Below, one piece after another: positions 7,863-17,368 of a DNA stretch of 64,000 nt (within the stretch, counting starts at the first letter, position 1; each line of letters begins with the position of its first letter). Location of the stretch: positions 1 to 64,000 of the forward strand of contig JAVBQQ010000033.1 in assembly GCA_031548875.1 (NCBI GenBank), read 5' to 3'. This DNA comes from JAAYCI01 sp031548875 (GTDB lineage Bacteria; Bacillota; Clostridia; Oscillospirales; Ruminococcaceae). Made by a program: the position numbers and the translations under genes. The notes beneath the pieces were generated by a model that was not told the origin of the DNA, made no database searches, and saw nothing but the letters and a program-made list of their open reading frames with translations.

Positions 7863-8615
7863 TCATTCCAGCGTCAGCTCTTCGCTGTCAGAGATGCGTT
7901 TGCGGATGTGCAGGAACTTCTCGTCCATATAGTCCCGCGGGCGCGGCATGTCGGACAGATCATAGATCTCCTTCACCCTTGCGGGCCGCTGGGAGAACTG
8001 GATGATCCGGTCGCCCAGGTAGACAGCCTCTTCGATATTGTTGGTCACGAAGATGACCGTCCGCTTCTCACCGGACCATATCTTCAAAATCTCTTCCTGC
8101 ATGGCATACCGGGTCTGGGCGTCCAGCGCGCCAAAGGGCTCGTCCATCAGGAGGACTTCCGGATCGGCCGTGTACGCCCGGGCGATGCCCACGCGCTGCT
8201 TCATGCCGCCCGAGAGCTGCTTGGGATACGCATTTTCAAAACCATTCAGCCCCACCATGTCGATGTACTTCTGCGCCACCCGGCGCCGCTCTGCTTTGGG
8301 GACGCCCCGGTATTTAAGGCCGATCTCCACGTTCTCTATCGCCGTGCGCCACTCGAAAAGCCCCGTTTTCTGGAAGACGAACCCAAAGCGGGGGTCCGGC
8401 CCCTGCACGAGTTTTCCGTCCATGGTGACGGTGCCGTAGGTGGATTTCAACAGCCCGCATAAAATGTTGAGGAAAACAGTTTTACCGCACTGCCCCGGCC
8501 CCAAAATGATGAGGAACTCGTTGCGCCGCACGTCGATGGAGACATCTTCGATGGCGTCCAGGTCGCTTCCTTTTGAAAAGAAGGTTTTGCAGATGTTTTC
8601 CGCCTGCAGGATCAT
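7863..8615 (-). CDS. ABC transporter ATP-binding protein (SsuB/TauB type), no switch histidine
   Basis: A 250-residue ATPase paired with the gene downstream. Walker A is GPGQCGKT, the signature LSGGMKQR is canonical, and Walker B is LLMDEPFGALD. The switch region reads FVTNN, so the usual histidine is asparagine. The ATG at 8615 overlaps the permease stop by 4 nt (ATGA), suggesting translational coupling. A GTG at 8639 is a possible longer start. Energises uptake at the cytoplasmic face of the membrane. Confidence 0.88.
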   Translation of the reverse strand: MILQAENICKTFFSKGSDLDAIEDVSIDVRRNEFLIILGPGQCGKTVFLNILCGLLKSTYGTVTMDGKLVQGPDPRFGFVFQKTGLFEWRTAIENVEIGLKYRGVPKAERRRVAQKYIDMVGLNGFENAYPKQLSGGMKQRVGIARAYTADPEVLLMDEPFGALDAQTRYAMQEEILKIWSGEKRTVIFVTNNIEEAVYLGDRIIQFSQRPARVKEIYDLSDMPRPRDYMDEKFLHIRKRISDSEELTLE

Positions 8616-9403
8616 TTCCTCAGCCAAGGGCAAAGCCACCTTTCCAGATAATCGAACGCAACGGCGAACAGCGCGCCCAGGAGCCCCAGCAGAATCATAC
8701 CCACGATGGACAGTTCGATATCGCCGAAGTTATTGCCGTTCATGATCAAAAAGCCTATGCCGCTGCGCGCGTTGATCATTTCCGCCGCCAGCAGCACGGC
8801 CCAGCCGGCGCTGAGAGCGACGCGGATGCCTGCGAATATCGCCTGCAAGGAGCTTGGCAGGACGATGTCGAAGAGCAGGTTGCGCCTGTTGGCGCCAAAG
8901 ATGCGGCCGACGTCGATGTTGATGAGAGGCACCATATCCACGCCTGCGTTCGAGTTGATAGCGATGGGCATGACGACGCCGAAGAACACGATGAGTATGC
9001 GGGAGAGGTCGTTGCCGCCCAGCCACAGGGTGATAAGCGGCACCAGCGCAAGGGGCGGGATGGGGCGCAGTGTCTCGAAGATGGGTTTGACGACCGCGCG
9101 GAAGCGCGGGTTCCATCCCATTGCCACACCCAGAGGGATGCCCACAATGCAGCCGAACAGCAGGGCGATAAGCACCCGCTTGAGGCTGACGAGGACGTGC
9201 CCCAGCATGGACACGTTGTTGATGGAGGTGGGCCAGATGGTGAACAGCCGCCCGATGGTGTGGAAGGGCGTGGGGATGAGGCCGGTGGCGAGCGCCAGCA
9301 CCTCCCATACGGCCAGAAAAAGGACGATGCCAATGAGGGACTGTAGGTAGGATATCGTCGTTTTGAAGTGGTCTTTTGAAACTTTACCCGTTTTATTTTT
9401 CAT
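8612..9403 (-). CDS. ABC transporter permease (SsuC/TauC type)
   Basis: A 263-residue membrane subunit with about six helices and the binding-protein-dependent permease fold. The EAA coupling loop is visible in the C-terminal third (GRIFGANRRNLLFDIVLPSS). The start at 9403 has GGTGGAGG 10 nt upstream and overlaps the preceding permease by 11 nt. Together with that permease it forms a heterodimeric channel. Confidence 0.88.
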   Translation of the reverse strand: MKNKTGKVSKDHFKTTISYLQSLIGIVLFLAVWEVLALATGLIPTPFHTIGRLFTIWPTSINNVSMLGHVLVSLKRVLIALLFGCIVGIPLGVAMGWNPRFRAVVKPIFETLRPIPPLALVPLITLWLGGNDLSRILIVFFGVVMPIAINSNAGVDMVPLINIDVGRIFGANRRNLLFDIVLPSSLQAIFAGIRVALSAGWAVLLAAEMINARSGIGFLIMNGNNFGDIELSIVGMILLGLLGALFAVAFDYLERWLCPWLRK

Positions 9404-10235
9404 TGAATTTGGGCCTCCACCGCAGCACGATGCTCTCCACCGCCTGCACAAGCATGCTGGACAACTGCCCGCAGATGCCCAAGACCAGGATACCGCCCAT
9501 GATGAGCCCCACATCGGCGAACGAGCGGGCGTATTGGATGAGGAACCCAAGGCCGATGGAAGAGCCGAGCATCTCCGCCGCAACGATGGTTCCCCAGGAC
9601 ATGCCAATCGAGGTGCGCAACCCGGCAAAGATCATGGGCATTGCCGAGGGGATGCCTACCTTCCAGAAAACCTTCAGATTGGATGCCCCGCAGGTCTTGG
9701 CCACGTTGATGAGCGTCTGGTTAGTGGAGCGGATGCCGGTATAGGTGTTCAGGACAATGGACACGAACGCACCGAAGAAGATGATGATCCCCCGCGAAAA
9801 GGTGGACACACCGAAGAAGATGATCACGATGGGGATCCACGCGAGGCCGGGGACCGGGCGCAACAGCTCGAAAATGGGGCGGAGCACCCGGTTGCCTACC
9901 TTGAACCAGCCCATTATAAGCCCGACCGGTATGCCGATGGCCGCGCCCAACAGGAAGCCGACCCACACGACCTGCAGGCTTGCGAGGATGTGCTGGTAGA
10001 GCAGGTGGCCATCCGGCCGCTTGTCTGTGAACTTGCGTATGATGGTTTGGACGACCTCGATAGGAGAGGCCAGGAACTGAGTGTTTACAAGCTGGAATGA
10101 AACAATGGCCTGCCAGGCTGCCAGCACCACGACAATGCTCGCGATGCTGAGGATCGTCAGTTTCAGGCGCCTTCTGCGTATGCCGGCCAGCTCCGCGGCC
10201 TTCGCGCGAAGGCGGCGCTCTTCCATGGAACCCAT
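9393..10235 (-). CDS. ABC transporter permease (SsuC/TauC type)
   Basis: A 280-residue permease with a basic N-terminal tail, a first helix near residue 27, and the EAA loop INVAKTCGASNLKVFWKVGI in the C-terminal half. A GGGGGAAG site precedes the ATG. It is the first permease after a hairpin that separates it from the highly expressed binding-protein gene. The family imports sulfonates, taurine, nitrate or aromatic acids. Here the sulfatase neighbours point to a sulfate ester. Confidence 0.88.
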   Translation of the reverse strand: MGSMEERRLRAKAAELAGIRRRRLKLTILSIASIVVVLAAWQAIVSFQLVNTQFLASPIEVVQTIIRKFTDKRPDGHLLYQHILASLQVVWVGFLLGAAIGIPVGLIMGWFKVGNRVLRPIFELLRPVPGLAWIPIVIIFFGVSTFSRGIIIFFGAFVSIVLNTYTGIRSTNQTLINVAKTCGASNLKVFWKVGIPSAMPMIFAGLRTSIGMSWGTIVAAEMLGSSIGLGFLIQYARSFADVGLIMGGILVLGICGQLSSMLVQAVESIVLRWRPKFNEK

Positions 10236-10310
10236 AACGCTCTTCCCCCTGTTTGCTGCCGGATATGGGGTTCATATCCGTCGCAGCTGTGCCGTGTTTA
10301 TAAATATGGG

Positions 10311-10366
10311 ATGCCGGCGGCGGCGCCAAGGAGGTTCCGCACTGGAGGAGGCGCCACCGCCGGCAT
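10311..10366 (-). terminator. attenuating hairpin between binding-protein and permease genes
   Basis: A 17-nt left arm (10311-10327, starting ATGCCGGCGG) pairs with 10350-10366 with a single G-T mismatch. The tail is T-poor. Such structures usually stabilise the upstream binding-protein mRNA and lower expression of the membrane subunits. Confidence 0.6.
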
Positions 10367-10374
10367 GTATGGTC

Positions 10375-11544
10375 TTAGGCGTTGTCTGTCTTGTACAGCT
10401 CGATGGCCTTGTCCAGGTAGGTCGTATTGCAGGCGTTCAGCACCGTTTCCTTGTCGGCCTCGTCTGCGATGCCCACCATCACATGGGCGTCGAAAAACTT
10501 GGCGCAGTAATCCTGGAAGTCCGTCATCCCGCTCGAGCTCGTTTCACCCAGGCCCTCGAAGAAGGCAAGGTCCGGGAAATTGACGAGATCTACGCACGCG
10601 GCCGCCTCGTCCGGCGTATACTCCACACCCTGGTTTTCCTTCATCAGCTGCATGTAGTAGTCCGCCATGGTGTCCTTGTTTGCATCCTCGTGGCACCACA
10701 GGGAGGCGTCCAGGAAGGTGGCCAGGAAGCGCACGGCGGCGTCCTCGTTCTCGGCCAGGTACGACCGGGTGGCGACGATGGTGTTGAACATTGCACAGTC
10801 CACGTCAGCAATGTTCGCGATGCTGGCGTAGTCGTCGTGGGCCACCAACGCCTGCGCGGCGCTTGTGCTGGTGGGCAGCCACAGATCAGCCTGGCCGGAC
10901 TCGAAGGCCGTCTTGCTGCTCTCGTTGTCCATGTTCAAAATCGTAACGTCGTCGTAGGTAAGGCCCATTGTGGCCAGCACCAGCTGCAGGCAGACGTCCC
11001 GGGTGGTGCCCAGGGTGGTGATGATCGTCTTTCCGCGCCAGGTGTCCGCCGACCCGTAGATGTTGGGGTAGCCGTCGATGTGGCCCGTGCCCTCTTTGTA
11101 GATGTCGCTGTCGGTGCGGCAGAGGACCTGGTCCCCGTTGTCAAAACCGCACATGCCGATGATCTCCATGTCGTACTTGGTGGCAGCCGTGATGGCGGCC
11201 GTGTAGCCGATGAGCCCGATCTCCCATTCGCCGCCCGGCTGTGCCTCCAACTGGGGCGCGCCCGCCGAGTAGAATGGGACCTGGTCCTGGATCTGGATGC
11301 CGTACTTTGTGAACAGATCCTGGTTTTGGGCAGCCATAAAGGGCACGCCCTGCTGCACCGCATACTGGCAGCTCATCTTCACTTCCAGCATCTCTTGCGG
11401 GCTGCCGCCTGTGCCGGACGCGCTGCCCGATGTGGATGCGGCGGGGGCGCCGCCGCTTGTGGCGGGAGAATCATCTCCACCACAACCGGCCAGTGTTGCC
11501 ACAACCAGCAATAGTGTCAATACCAATGCCAATGCCTTTTTCAT
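10375..11544 (-). CDS. ABC transporter substrate-binding lipoprotein (SsuA/NMT1-like)
   Basis: A 389-residue extracellular binding protein. Residues 1-21 are a lipoprotein signal with lipobox LAGC and modified Cys21, followed by a Gly/Ser/Ala linker. The mature part has the two-lobed type seen in taurine/nitrate/thiamine-precursor binding proteins, with motifs such as GEWEIGLIGYTAA and WRGKTIITTLGTTRDVCL. The start at 11544 has GGGAGG 7 nt upstream; a longer frame to 11574 is less likely. It is placed between the sulfatases and the permeases. Its ligand is inferred to be a sulfated organic molecule. Confidence 0.85.
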   Translation of the reverse strand: MKKALALVLTLLLVVATLAGCGGDDSPATSGGAPAASTSGSASGTGGSPQEMLEVKMSCQYAVQQGVPFMAAQNQDLFTKYGIQIQDQVPFYSAGAPQLEAQPGGEWEIGLIGYTAAITAATKYDMEIIGMCGFDNGDQVLCRTDSDIYKEGTGHIDGYPNIYGSADTWRGKTIITTLGTTRDVCLQLVLATMGLTYDDVTILNMDNESSKTAFESGQADLWLPTSTSAAQALVAHDDYASIANIADVDCAMFNTIVATRSYLAENEDAAVRFLATFLDASLWCHEDANKDTMADYYMQLMKENQGVEYTPDEAAACVDLVNFPDLAFFEGLGETSSSGMTDFQDYCAKFFDAHVMVGIADEADKETVLNACNTTYLDKAIELYKTDNA

Positions 11545-11689
11545 TTGAATGCCTCCCTCTTTAGTATACATCATATATGGGTTGCTTTCGATTTTTGTGT
11601 GGTTTCAGATGTGTGAAAACGAGTAAAATATCGATCGTATGTCTCCCTCCCCCAAAAAGTGGAGTGAGGTTCCTGCGCCCTCCTTCCCG

Positions 11690-13963
11690 CTAGTCGTTGA
11701 CCAACGCTTCGGCCTGCCGGTTCCTCGGCTCGTCGTCCGCTGCGTCGTCCAGGTCGAATTCCACCCGGTCTATCCTGCCTGTAAAGTGCCACAGGCCTTT
11801 GGGCTCGTATTCCTTTGTGACGGCCACCGAGGAAAAACGCCCCACACTGAAGATGTGGCTGTGCTCGGAGAAGAGCGGATGTGCGTGGATGTCCACCGAA
11901 CCGGTCGCTTCCCCGTTCACTACCAGATGGCAGGTGCCGTTGCACGCATCCTTTTTCTCAAACCGCACGCCCACAATGAGTTCGCCCTCGGGAAGCGCAT
12001 GGTCCGATACCGCGCGGTAATCGGCGTAGGATACCCAGTCGTAGTGCATCTTCAGCCGCCCCTCTTCGATGTACAGCGCGTATCCGCCCATGTTGTCGCC
12101 ACAGGCGTAGAGGACGCCTTCGTCGCCTTCCCGGTAGTTGAGAAATACACGGGAGGTGTAGGAACGCCCCTGGATGCGCACGCCGGGCCCCATGTCGAAC
12201 TCGGGGTAGATGCGCAGGGAGGTGCGCTCGCCCTGGGGGTCGGGCTTCATGATGTCCTTCGAGATGAAACCCTCCCGCCGCTTCATCAGGCTCTCCAACA
12301 TGGGCATCACACCGTACCGGCCAGCCTGCAGCCACCACATATCCACCAGCTCGCGCAGCTTGTCCGGGCAACGCTCGGCCAGGTCCACCATCTCGGTGGG
12401 GTCTTCGTCTGTGTTGTACAGCTCCCACCTGTCCTTGTAGAAGTCGAATGTGGGGTTCTGTGTGTGGTCCGCCACAGCCTTCCAGCCGTCGCACCAGAGC
12501 GCGCGGTTGCCCATCAATTCATAATACTGCACCTGCCGGCGGCGGCGGGCCTGCGGGTCGGCGAAGGTGTAGGCCATGCTGATACCCGGTTTTTCGACCT
12601 GTGGCACACCGCCAAGCTCATCGGGGGCGTCCACGCCCAGGATGTCCAGGACGGTCGCGTTGATGTCCACCACGTGGTGGTACTGCCCGCGCAGCCCACC
12701 CTTGTCCTTTATAAGGCCGGGACAGGACAGGATGCACGGCACCCGCATACCGCCGGAATAGCTCCAGGTTTTGTACATGCGGAAGGGGGTGTTGCTCACG
12801 TGCGCCCAGGCCGTGGGGTAGTGGATGCTTGTGTCGGCGGAGCCAAACGCTTCCGCCTCTTGCGGGCTGGGCATGGCGGCGTCGCTTTCGGTGTACACGC
12901 GGTAGAGTGTATTTTTCACGCCCCAGCGCCCACCCTCGGGGGAGGCGCCATTGTCGGACAGAAAAACGATGAGCGTGTTGTCATACTGGCCGATTTTTTT
13001 CAGATAGTCCACGATTCGGCCGATCTGTGCGTCGGTGTGTGTAACGAACCCGGCGTACACCTCGAAAAAGCGGGCCAGTGTCCTCTGCTCTTCCTCCGAG
13101 CGGGAATCCCAATCCCCTACGAGGTAGTCGTTCGGGGAGAGGATGGCGTCCTGTGCGATGAGCCCCATCTGTTTTTGGCGCTCGAAAATCGCCTGCCGGC
13201 AGGCGTCCCATCCCTCTGAAAACTTCCCCCGGTAGCGTTCGATGTACTCTTTCGGCACGTGGAAGGGTGAATGGTGGGCGCCGAAAGCGACGTAGCCGAA
13301 GAAGGGTTTATCCGGTTGACAGGATTTTTGCTGTCCGATGTAACGGATCGCCCGGTCGGCCATATCCTCGCTGAAGTGGTATCCCTCCTCCGGCAGTGCA
13401 GGCTGCTGCACATACTCGTTGCCGTTCACCAGCACGGGATAGAACTGGGTGATCTCGGCGGGTAGGAAGCCGTAGAAACGCTCGAACCCCCGGCCACAGG
13501 GCCATTGGTCGAACGGGCCCGCATGGGTGGCGTTTTCGGGGCTTACCAGATGCCATTTGCCCACGGCAAACGTGGAATAGCCCTCGCCTTTCAGTATCTC
13601 GCTGATCATCCCACAATCATGACCCACCTGCCCTTTCAGGCTGGGGAATCCCAGGTCGACGTCTGCGATGTACCCCATGCCCGCCGTGTGGTGGTTGCAT
13701 CCGGTAAGCAGGCTGGCCCTGGTGGGGGAACACATGGCGTTCACGTGGAAGTCCGTATAGCGTAATCCGTCGGCCGCCAGCGCGTCGATGTGGGGGGTGT
13801 CGATCAACGAGCCGTAGCATCCCAGGTCGCCGTATCCCGTATCGTCCAGCAGGATATACAACACGTTGGGCCTGCCGGACAGGTCCGGCTTTTGGGGCCA
13901 CCAGGGCGTAGAATCCATGTAGGATGGCCGGACCACACCTTTGAACGATTCATTCCGCGACAT
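11690..13963 (-). CDS. Cys-type arylsulfatase, cytosolic, 757 residues
   Basis: A type I sulfatase that hydrolyses sulfate esters. Metal ligands are in LLDDTGYGD (Asp40-Asp41). The modification motif CSPTRASLLTG starts at Cys78, the residue that must be converted to formylglycine. The second metal site appears in LSDNGASPEGG. After the catalytic domain there is a C-terminal beta-rich extension (from about residue 560), as in the long arylsulfatases. There is no signal peptide, which is unusual for sulfatases and implies an imported substrate. The ATG at 13963 has GAGGAGGGC just upstream; a GTG 7 codons earlier is less likely. It follows the other sulfatase by 69 nt. Confidence 0.9.
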   Translation of the reverse strand: MSRNESFKGVVRPSYMDSTPWWPQKPDLSGRPNVLYILLDDTGYGDLGCYGSLIDTPHIDALAADGLRYTDFHVNAMCSPTRASLLTGCNHHTAGMGYIADVDLGFPSLKGQVGHDCGMISEILKGEGYSTFAVGKWHLVSPENATHAGPFDQWPCGRGFERFYGFLPAEITQFYPVLVNGNEYVQQPALPEEGYHFSEDMADRAIRYIGQQKSCQPDKPFFGYVAFGAHHSPFHVPKEYIERYRGKFSEGWDACRQAIFERQKQMGLIAQDAILSPNDYLVGDWDSRSEEEQRTLARFFEVYAGFVTHTDAQIGRIVDYLKKIGQYDNTLIVFLSDNGASPEGGRWGVKNTLYRVYTESDAAMPSPQEAEAFGSADTSIHYPTAWAHVSNTPFRMYKTWSYSGGMRVPCILSCPGLIKDKGGLRGQYHHVVDINATVLDILGVDAPDELGGVPQVEKPGISMAYTFADPQARRRRQVQYYELMGNRALWCDGWKAVADHTQNPTFDFYKDRWELYNTDEDPTEMVDLAERCPDKLRELVDMWWLQAGRYGVMPMLESLMKRREGFISKDIMKPDPQGERTSLRIYPEFDMGPGVRIQGRSYTSRVFLNYREGDEGVLYACGDNMGGYALYIEEGRLKMHYDWVSYADYRAVSDHALPEGELIVGVRFEKKDACNGTCHLVVNGEATGSVDIHAHPLFSEHSHIFSVGRFSSVAVTKEYEPKGLWHFTGRIDRVEFDLDDAADDEPRNRQAEALVND

Positions 13964-14032
13964 TCTGCCCTCCTCGGGTTTCACCTGCTGTTGCGGCGCT
14001 TCTGCACGGGCAAGCGCCCCGCGCCTGTTGTT

Positions 14033-15463
14033 TCAGCCCACCTCGTTCCGGTCGTACATCGCGATGATATAGGGATGTTCGGGGTCGTACTCGGTGAGGG
14101 GTTTTGCGTTTTCCACCCGCCCGGCAGGGCGGACGTTCCGTCCCGCTTTTCCCGTGAACGTATCGCCCAGGTCGTCGCGGCAGGCCTCGATCTTTTTCAT
14201 GAGGGATGCGACGATGTCCGGATGCTGTGCGTACACGTTGTTCATCTCGCCGGGATCGTTGCGCAGGTTGTACAATTCCTGCACGGGCAGGTTGTTGTGA
14301 AGCTGTGAATGGATGCCCTTTGTGCCGTCATGGGGGCCGGGCTTGCCCGCACCCGGCCGGCGGCTGACATGGAGCTTCCAGTCGCCCGAGCGCACAGCCT
14401 CCAAATTGTTGGCCATGTAATAGAAGAAGGTGTCGCGGGCGGAGGTCTCCGTTCTGCCCAGCAACAGTTCGGAAAGGTCCATGCCGTCGATCACGCGGTC
14501 GGCCGGCACCGTCCCACCCACGATCTTCGCCAGGGTGGGGTACAGGTCCATCGCCGTGAACAACCCATCGCTGACCCCCGGCGAGATGTGCCCCGGCCAG
14601 TGGACGATGAACGGCACGCGCAGCCCGCCCTCGTATGTGGTTGCCTTGGTACCCCGCAAGATCCCGTTGCTGGGCCCAAAATCGTTCCGGGAGCCATTGT
14701 CCGAGGTGAAGATAAGAATGGTATCCTCGTAGATGCCACATTGCTTCAGCGCGCTGACCAGAACACCGGCGGACCAGTCGATGGCCTCCACGCAGGCGCC
14801 ATAGTCTCCGTTGCGGGATTTTGCAGCGAAACAGGCGGCCGGGTACAGGGGCAGGTGCACGTGCATGTGCGCCAGGTACAAAAAGAAGGGCGCGCCGCTG
14901 TTCTCGCGGATGAACTCCACACATTTTTCCACATACCGTTCGGTGAGGGAGGATTGGTCCGGCTGCTGCTGGATGACCTCACTGCCGTGCAAAAGTGGCA
15001 GGGGCGGCACGTGGGGACGGCTTGTCATGCGGCACATATCATTGCTGAACGGCAGGCCGTAGTAATCATCAAATCCATGGTCGGTGGGCAGGAAACCGGG
15101 TTGATCACCACAGTGCCATTTCCCCACATGCAGGGTGTTGTATCCCGCATTTTTAAACATCCGCGCAAGACTCGTTTCCTCCGGGTTCAAGCCAAGATCG
15201 TCCCCCGGGAAGAGCACGTACTCGCCGTTGAATTCCCCAAAACCGATGCGGGGCGGATAGCAGCCCGTCAACAAACAGCCCCGGGAGGGCGTGCACATGC
15301 TGGAGCCGACATAGAAATCTGTGAACCGGCGCCCCTGGGCAGCCAGGCCGTCCAGATAAGGCGTGCTGTGCTCGGCGGAATCGTAGCAAGAAAGATCCCC
15401 ATACCCCAGGTCGTCACAGTTGATCAGGATCACGTTTGGCTTTTTGTCTGCATTCTCTCTCAT
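14033..15463 (-). CDS. Cys-type sulfatase, cytosolic, 476 residues
   Basis: A second type I sulfatase. Asp17-Asp18 in INCDDLGYGD are metal ligands and CTPSRGCLLTG places the formylglycine cysteine at Cys57. LHVGKWHCGD and FTSDNGSRND supply further active-site residues. Length is typical of the family core. No signal peptide is present. It is the first gene of the operon and diverges from the AraC regulator. Two sulfatases of different length suggest either two substrates or sequential removal of two sulfates. Activity requires an anaerobic maturase or another formylglycine-forming enzyme. Confidence 0.9.
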   Translation of the reverse strand: MRENADKKPNVILINCDDLGYGDLSCYDSAEHSTPYLDGLAAQGRRFTDFYVGSSMCTPSRGCLLTGCYPPRIGFGEFNGEYVLFPGDDLGLNPEETSLARMFKNAGYNTLHVGKWHCGDQPGFLPTDHGFDDYYGLPFSNDMCRMTSRPHVPPLPLLHGSEVIQQQPDQSSLTERYVEKCVEFIRENSGAPFFLYLAHMHVHLPLYPAACFAAKSRNGDYGACVEAIDWSAGVLVSALKQCGIYEDTILIFTSDNGSRNDFGPSNGILRGTKATTYEGGLRVPFIVHWPGHISPGVSDGLFTAMDLYPTLAKIVGGTVPADRVIDGMDLSELLLGRTETSARDTFFYYMANNLEAVRSGDWKLHVSRRPGAGKPGPHDGTKGIHSQLHNNLPVQELYNLRNDPGEMNNVYAQHPDIVASLMKKIEACRDDLGDTFTGKAGRNVRPAGRVENAKPLTEYDPEHPYIIAMYDRNEVG

Positions 15464-15703
15464 GTTTCACACTCGCCCCTGGATAAACTATGTTTCGTTC
15501 TGCGGAAATGTACCTGAAGAGCATGAAGTCTGGTGCCGGCACGGCATGGGCGCGCCGCTGTAGTTCATACTGATAATAGCGTATCGCGCAAGCCCAAAAG
15601 TGTCTCAAATTTTGTAATAAGTGTTTAATATCTTGATTTGCGAGTCTTCGACGTGTATACTTTATCTACATTTATCCATCTATGGGGGAGAGTGTTTAGT
15701 AAA
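15464..15703. promoter_or_regulatory. divergent promoter region of sulfatase operon and AraC regulator
   Basis: These 240 bp separate the sulfatase operon from the AraC gene and must hold both promoters and the regulator's operator. The right half is AT-rich (around 15600-15690). No long inverted repeat is obvious; AraC-type sites are usually direct repeats and could not be resolved by eye. Confidence 0.5.
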
Positions 15704-17293
15704 ATGATGGGGGTTTATTTTGTTGCCCAGCCCAAGATCCTTTCTCTTCTATCCAAAAACGGCGCCTGTTTGGAGCAGTACGCGATATTGGGTGCCTCTC
15801 CCCTGCGCGAAGGTGTTGCCCAAGAGGTGCGGGCCATGCAACCGGACATTTTGGTCATCGAACTGAAGAGCCCCGTACATAAGGTGCAGAATATGCTGGC
15901 AAAGCTGCGGGACATGGAACAGATGCCAAGGCTCATCCTGTTTGGCGTGTGGGGCGTATCCAGTATCTACTACACCTCGACCATTGATTCTTCGCCTATT
16001 TTACCCGCTTTCGAGACGGCGTTTGCCCTCTGCCTGCAGGACCAATACCAGTGCACGCGGATGAGCTACCATGACGAAACCTGGGACCAACTGTTTGGGA
16101 TCACCCCCGAGACATACATCCGCGAAACCCGCTTACGCGATATCCTGAGCGGTGTTACAACAAACACCTTCATCCAGTTCCACGACGCCTTTCATTACCA
16201 TCTCCACCCGAAGAACGGGTTCTACCTGTTCATCTGCGAGCTTTCGTATATGGAAAACACGGACCACATGATCAACCACAACTGCTACAACTACCTGGGC
16301 GAATGTATGATCCAGGAGTTCCGCAGTGTTTTGCAGCGCTACAACGGCGGGGAAGCATTCGCCTTGACACACCCCACCTTCTATGTGTACGTCAACGCGT
16401 TCGACGCGGTGAGCGTGGCCCAACGCAAACAGCTGGTACAGCAGCTGACGAATGACCTGTGCGAGGTGGGAAAGCGGCAGGCATCCATCTGCTTCATGAG
16501 CCCGTATATCAAACGCATCGAAGATATCCGCACCTTCCACGAGCTGTACCAGCGCAACAAGATGAACCATTTTTTCTGTAAAGAAAAAAGGCCGATGACC
16601 ATTGAAGAACTGGTTCCGCCCTCCATGCCGGTGGATTACACTACCGTGCAGCGCTGCCTGGACCAGATCACCGACGCGGTGCAGTATGGCGACTATGTGG
16701 AAAAAGCGTCCGACAGCATCCGCCATCTGCTTCTTTCACTCATCAAACCCGCTTTCGACCTGGACCTGTTCTACTACTGCTTCAACAATATCAAACGCAT
16801 CATCCTTTCGGCCTATCCGCAGGGGGAGCTGCCCCTGTCCATCAACTCCAAATACAGCACGGGGTTTATGTTCGATTCCTCTATCGAGCAGGAGTGCGAA
16901 GAATTGATTGCTCTTTTACGCAAACTGAAGAAGAAAAACCTGCGTCAATCACAGTTGCGGTACCCTTATATTTATGACACCGTCCAGTTCATAAAGGAAA
17001 ACTACATGACGGAGCTGACCCTCTCCCAAATTGCCGCCGTCGTGCACATGAACGGGTCTTACCTGACAAAAATGTTCAAGGAAAAAACGGGAGAGTCGGT
17101 CATCCAGTATCTGCAAACATATCGGATCAACATGGCCGCGAAGAAGCTGAAGGACAGCAATTATTCAGTGGCGGAAATTGCCTCCCTGGTGGGATTTGTG
17201 GACACGAAGCATTTTTTTAAAGCATTCAAAAAGGCGATGGGGCTCACGCCGTTGCAGTATCGAAAACACACCACCGAACATGTGCCCGGCTGA
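15704..17293 (+). CDS. AraC family transcriptional regulator, 529 residues
   Basis: The last 100 residues form an AraC-type double helix-turn-helix: LTLSQIAAVVHMNGSYLTKM is the first and SVAEIASLVGFVDTKHFFKA the second, followed by GLTPLQYR. The N-terminal 400 residues are a long sensor region with no family I recognise; it has no membrane segments. The start at 15704 has GGGGGAG 11 nt upstream; earlier in-frame TTG codons are unlikely. Being divergent from the sulfatase-transporter operon, it most likely activates it in response to the substrate. Confidence 0.88.
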   Translation: MMGVYFVAQPKILSLLSKNGACLEQYAILGASPLREGVAQEVRAMQPDILVIELKSPVHKVQNMLAKLRDMEQMPRLILFGVWGVSSIYYTSTIDSSPILPAFETAFALCLQDQYQCTRMSYHDETWDQLFGITPETYIRETRLRDILSGVTTNTFIQFHDAFHYHLHPKNGFYLFICELSYMENTDHMINHNCYNYLGECMIQEFRSVLQRYNGGEAFALTHPTFYVYVNAFDAVSVAQRKQLVQQLTNDLCEVGKRQASICFMSPYIKRIEDIRTFHELYQRNKMNHFFCKEKRPMTIEELVPPSMPVDYTTVQRCLDQITDAVQYGDYVEKASDSIRHLLLSLIKPAFDLDLFYYCFNNIKRIILSAYPQGELPLSINSKYSTGFMFDSSIEQECEELIALLRKLKKKNLRQSQLRYPYIYDTVQFIKENYMTELTLSQIAAVVHMNGSYLTKMFKEKTGESVIQYLQTYRINMAAKKLKDSNYSVAEIASLVGFVDTKHFFKAFKKAMGLTPLQYRKHTTEHVPG

Positions 17294-17331
17294 TTCCCTA
17301 TCGCGTCCCTCCCCCATTCCCCAGAACATGT

Positions 17332-17367
17332 ACAGCGCAAGGGGCCTGAAACCCTTGCGCTGTTTTT
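17332..17367 (+). terminator. terminator of the AraC gene
   Basis: ACAGCGCAAGGG (17332-17343) and CCCTTGCGCTGT (17352-17363) form a perfect 12-bp stem followed by TTTTT. It lies 39 nt after the stop codon. Confidence 0.85.
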
Positions 17368-17368
17368 A

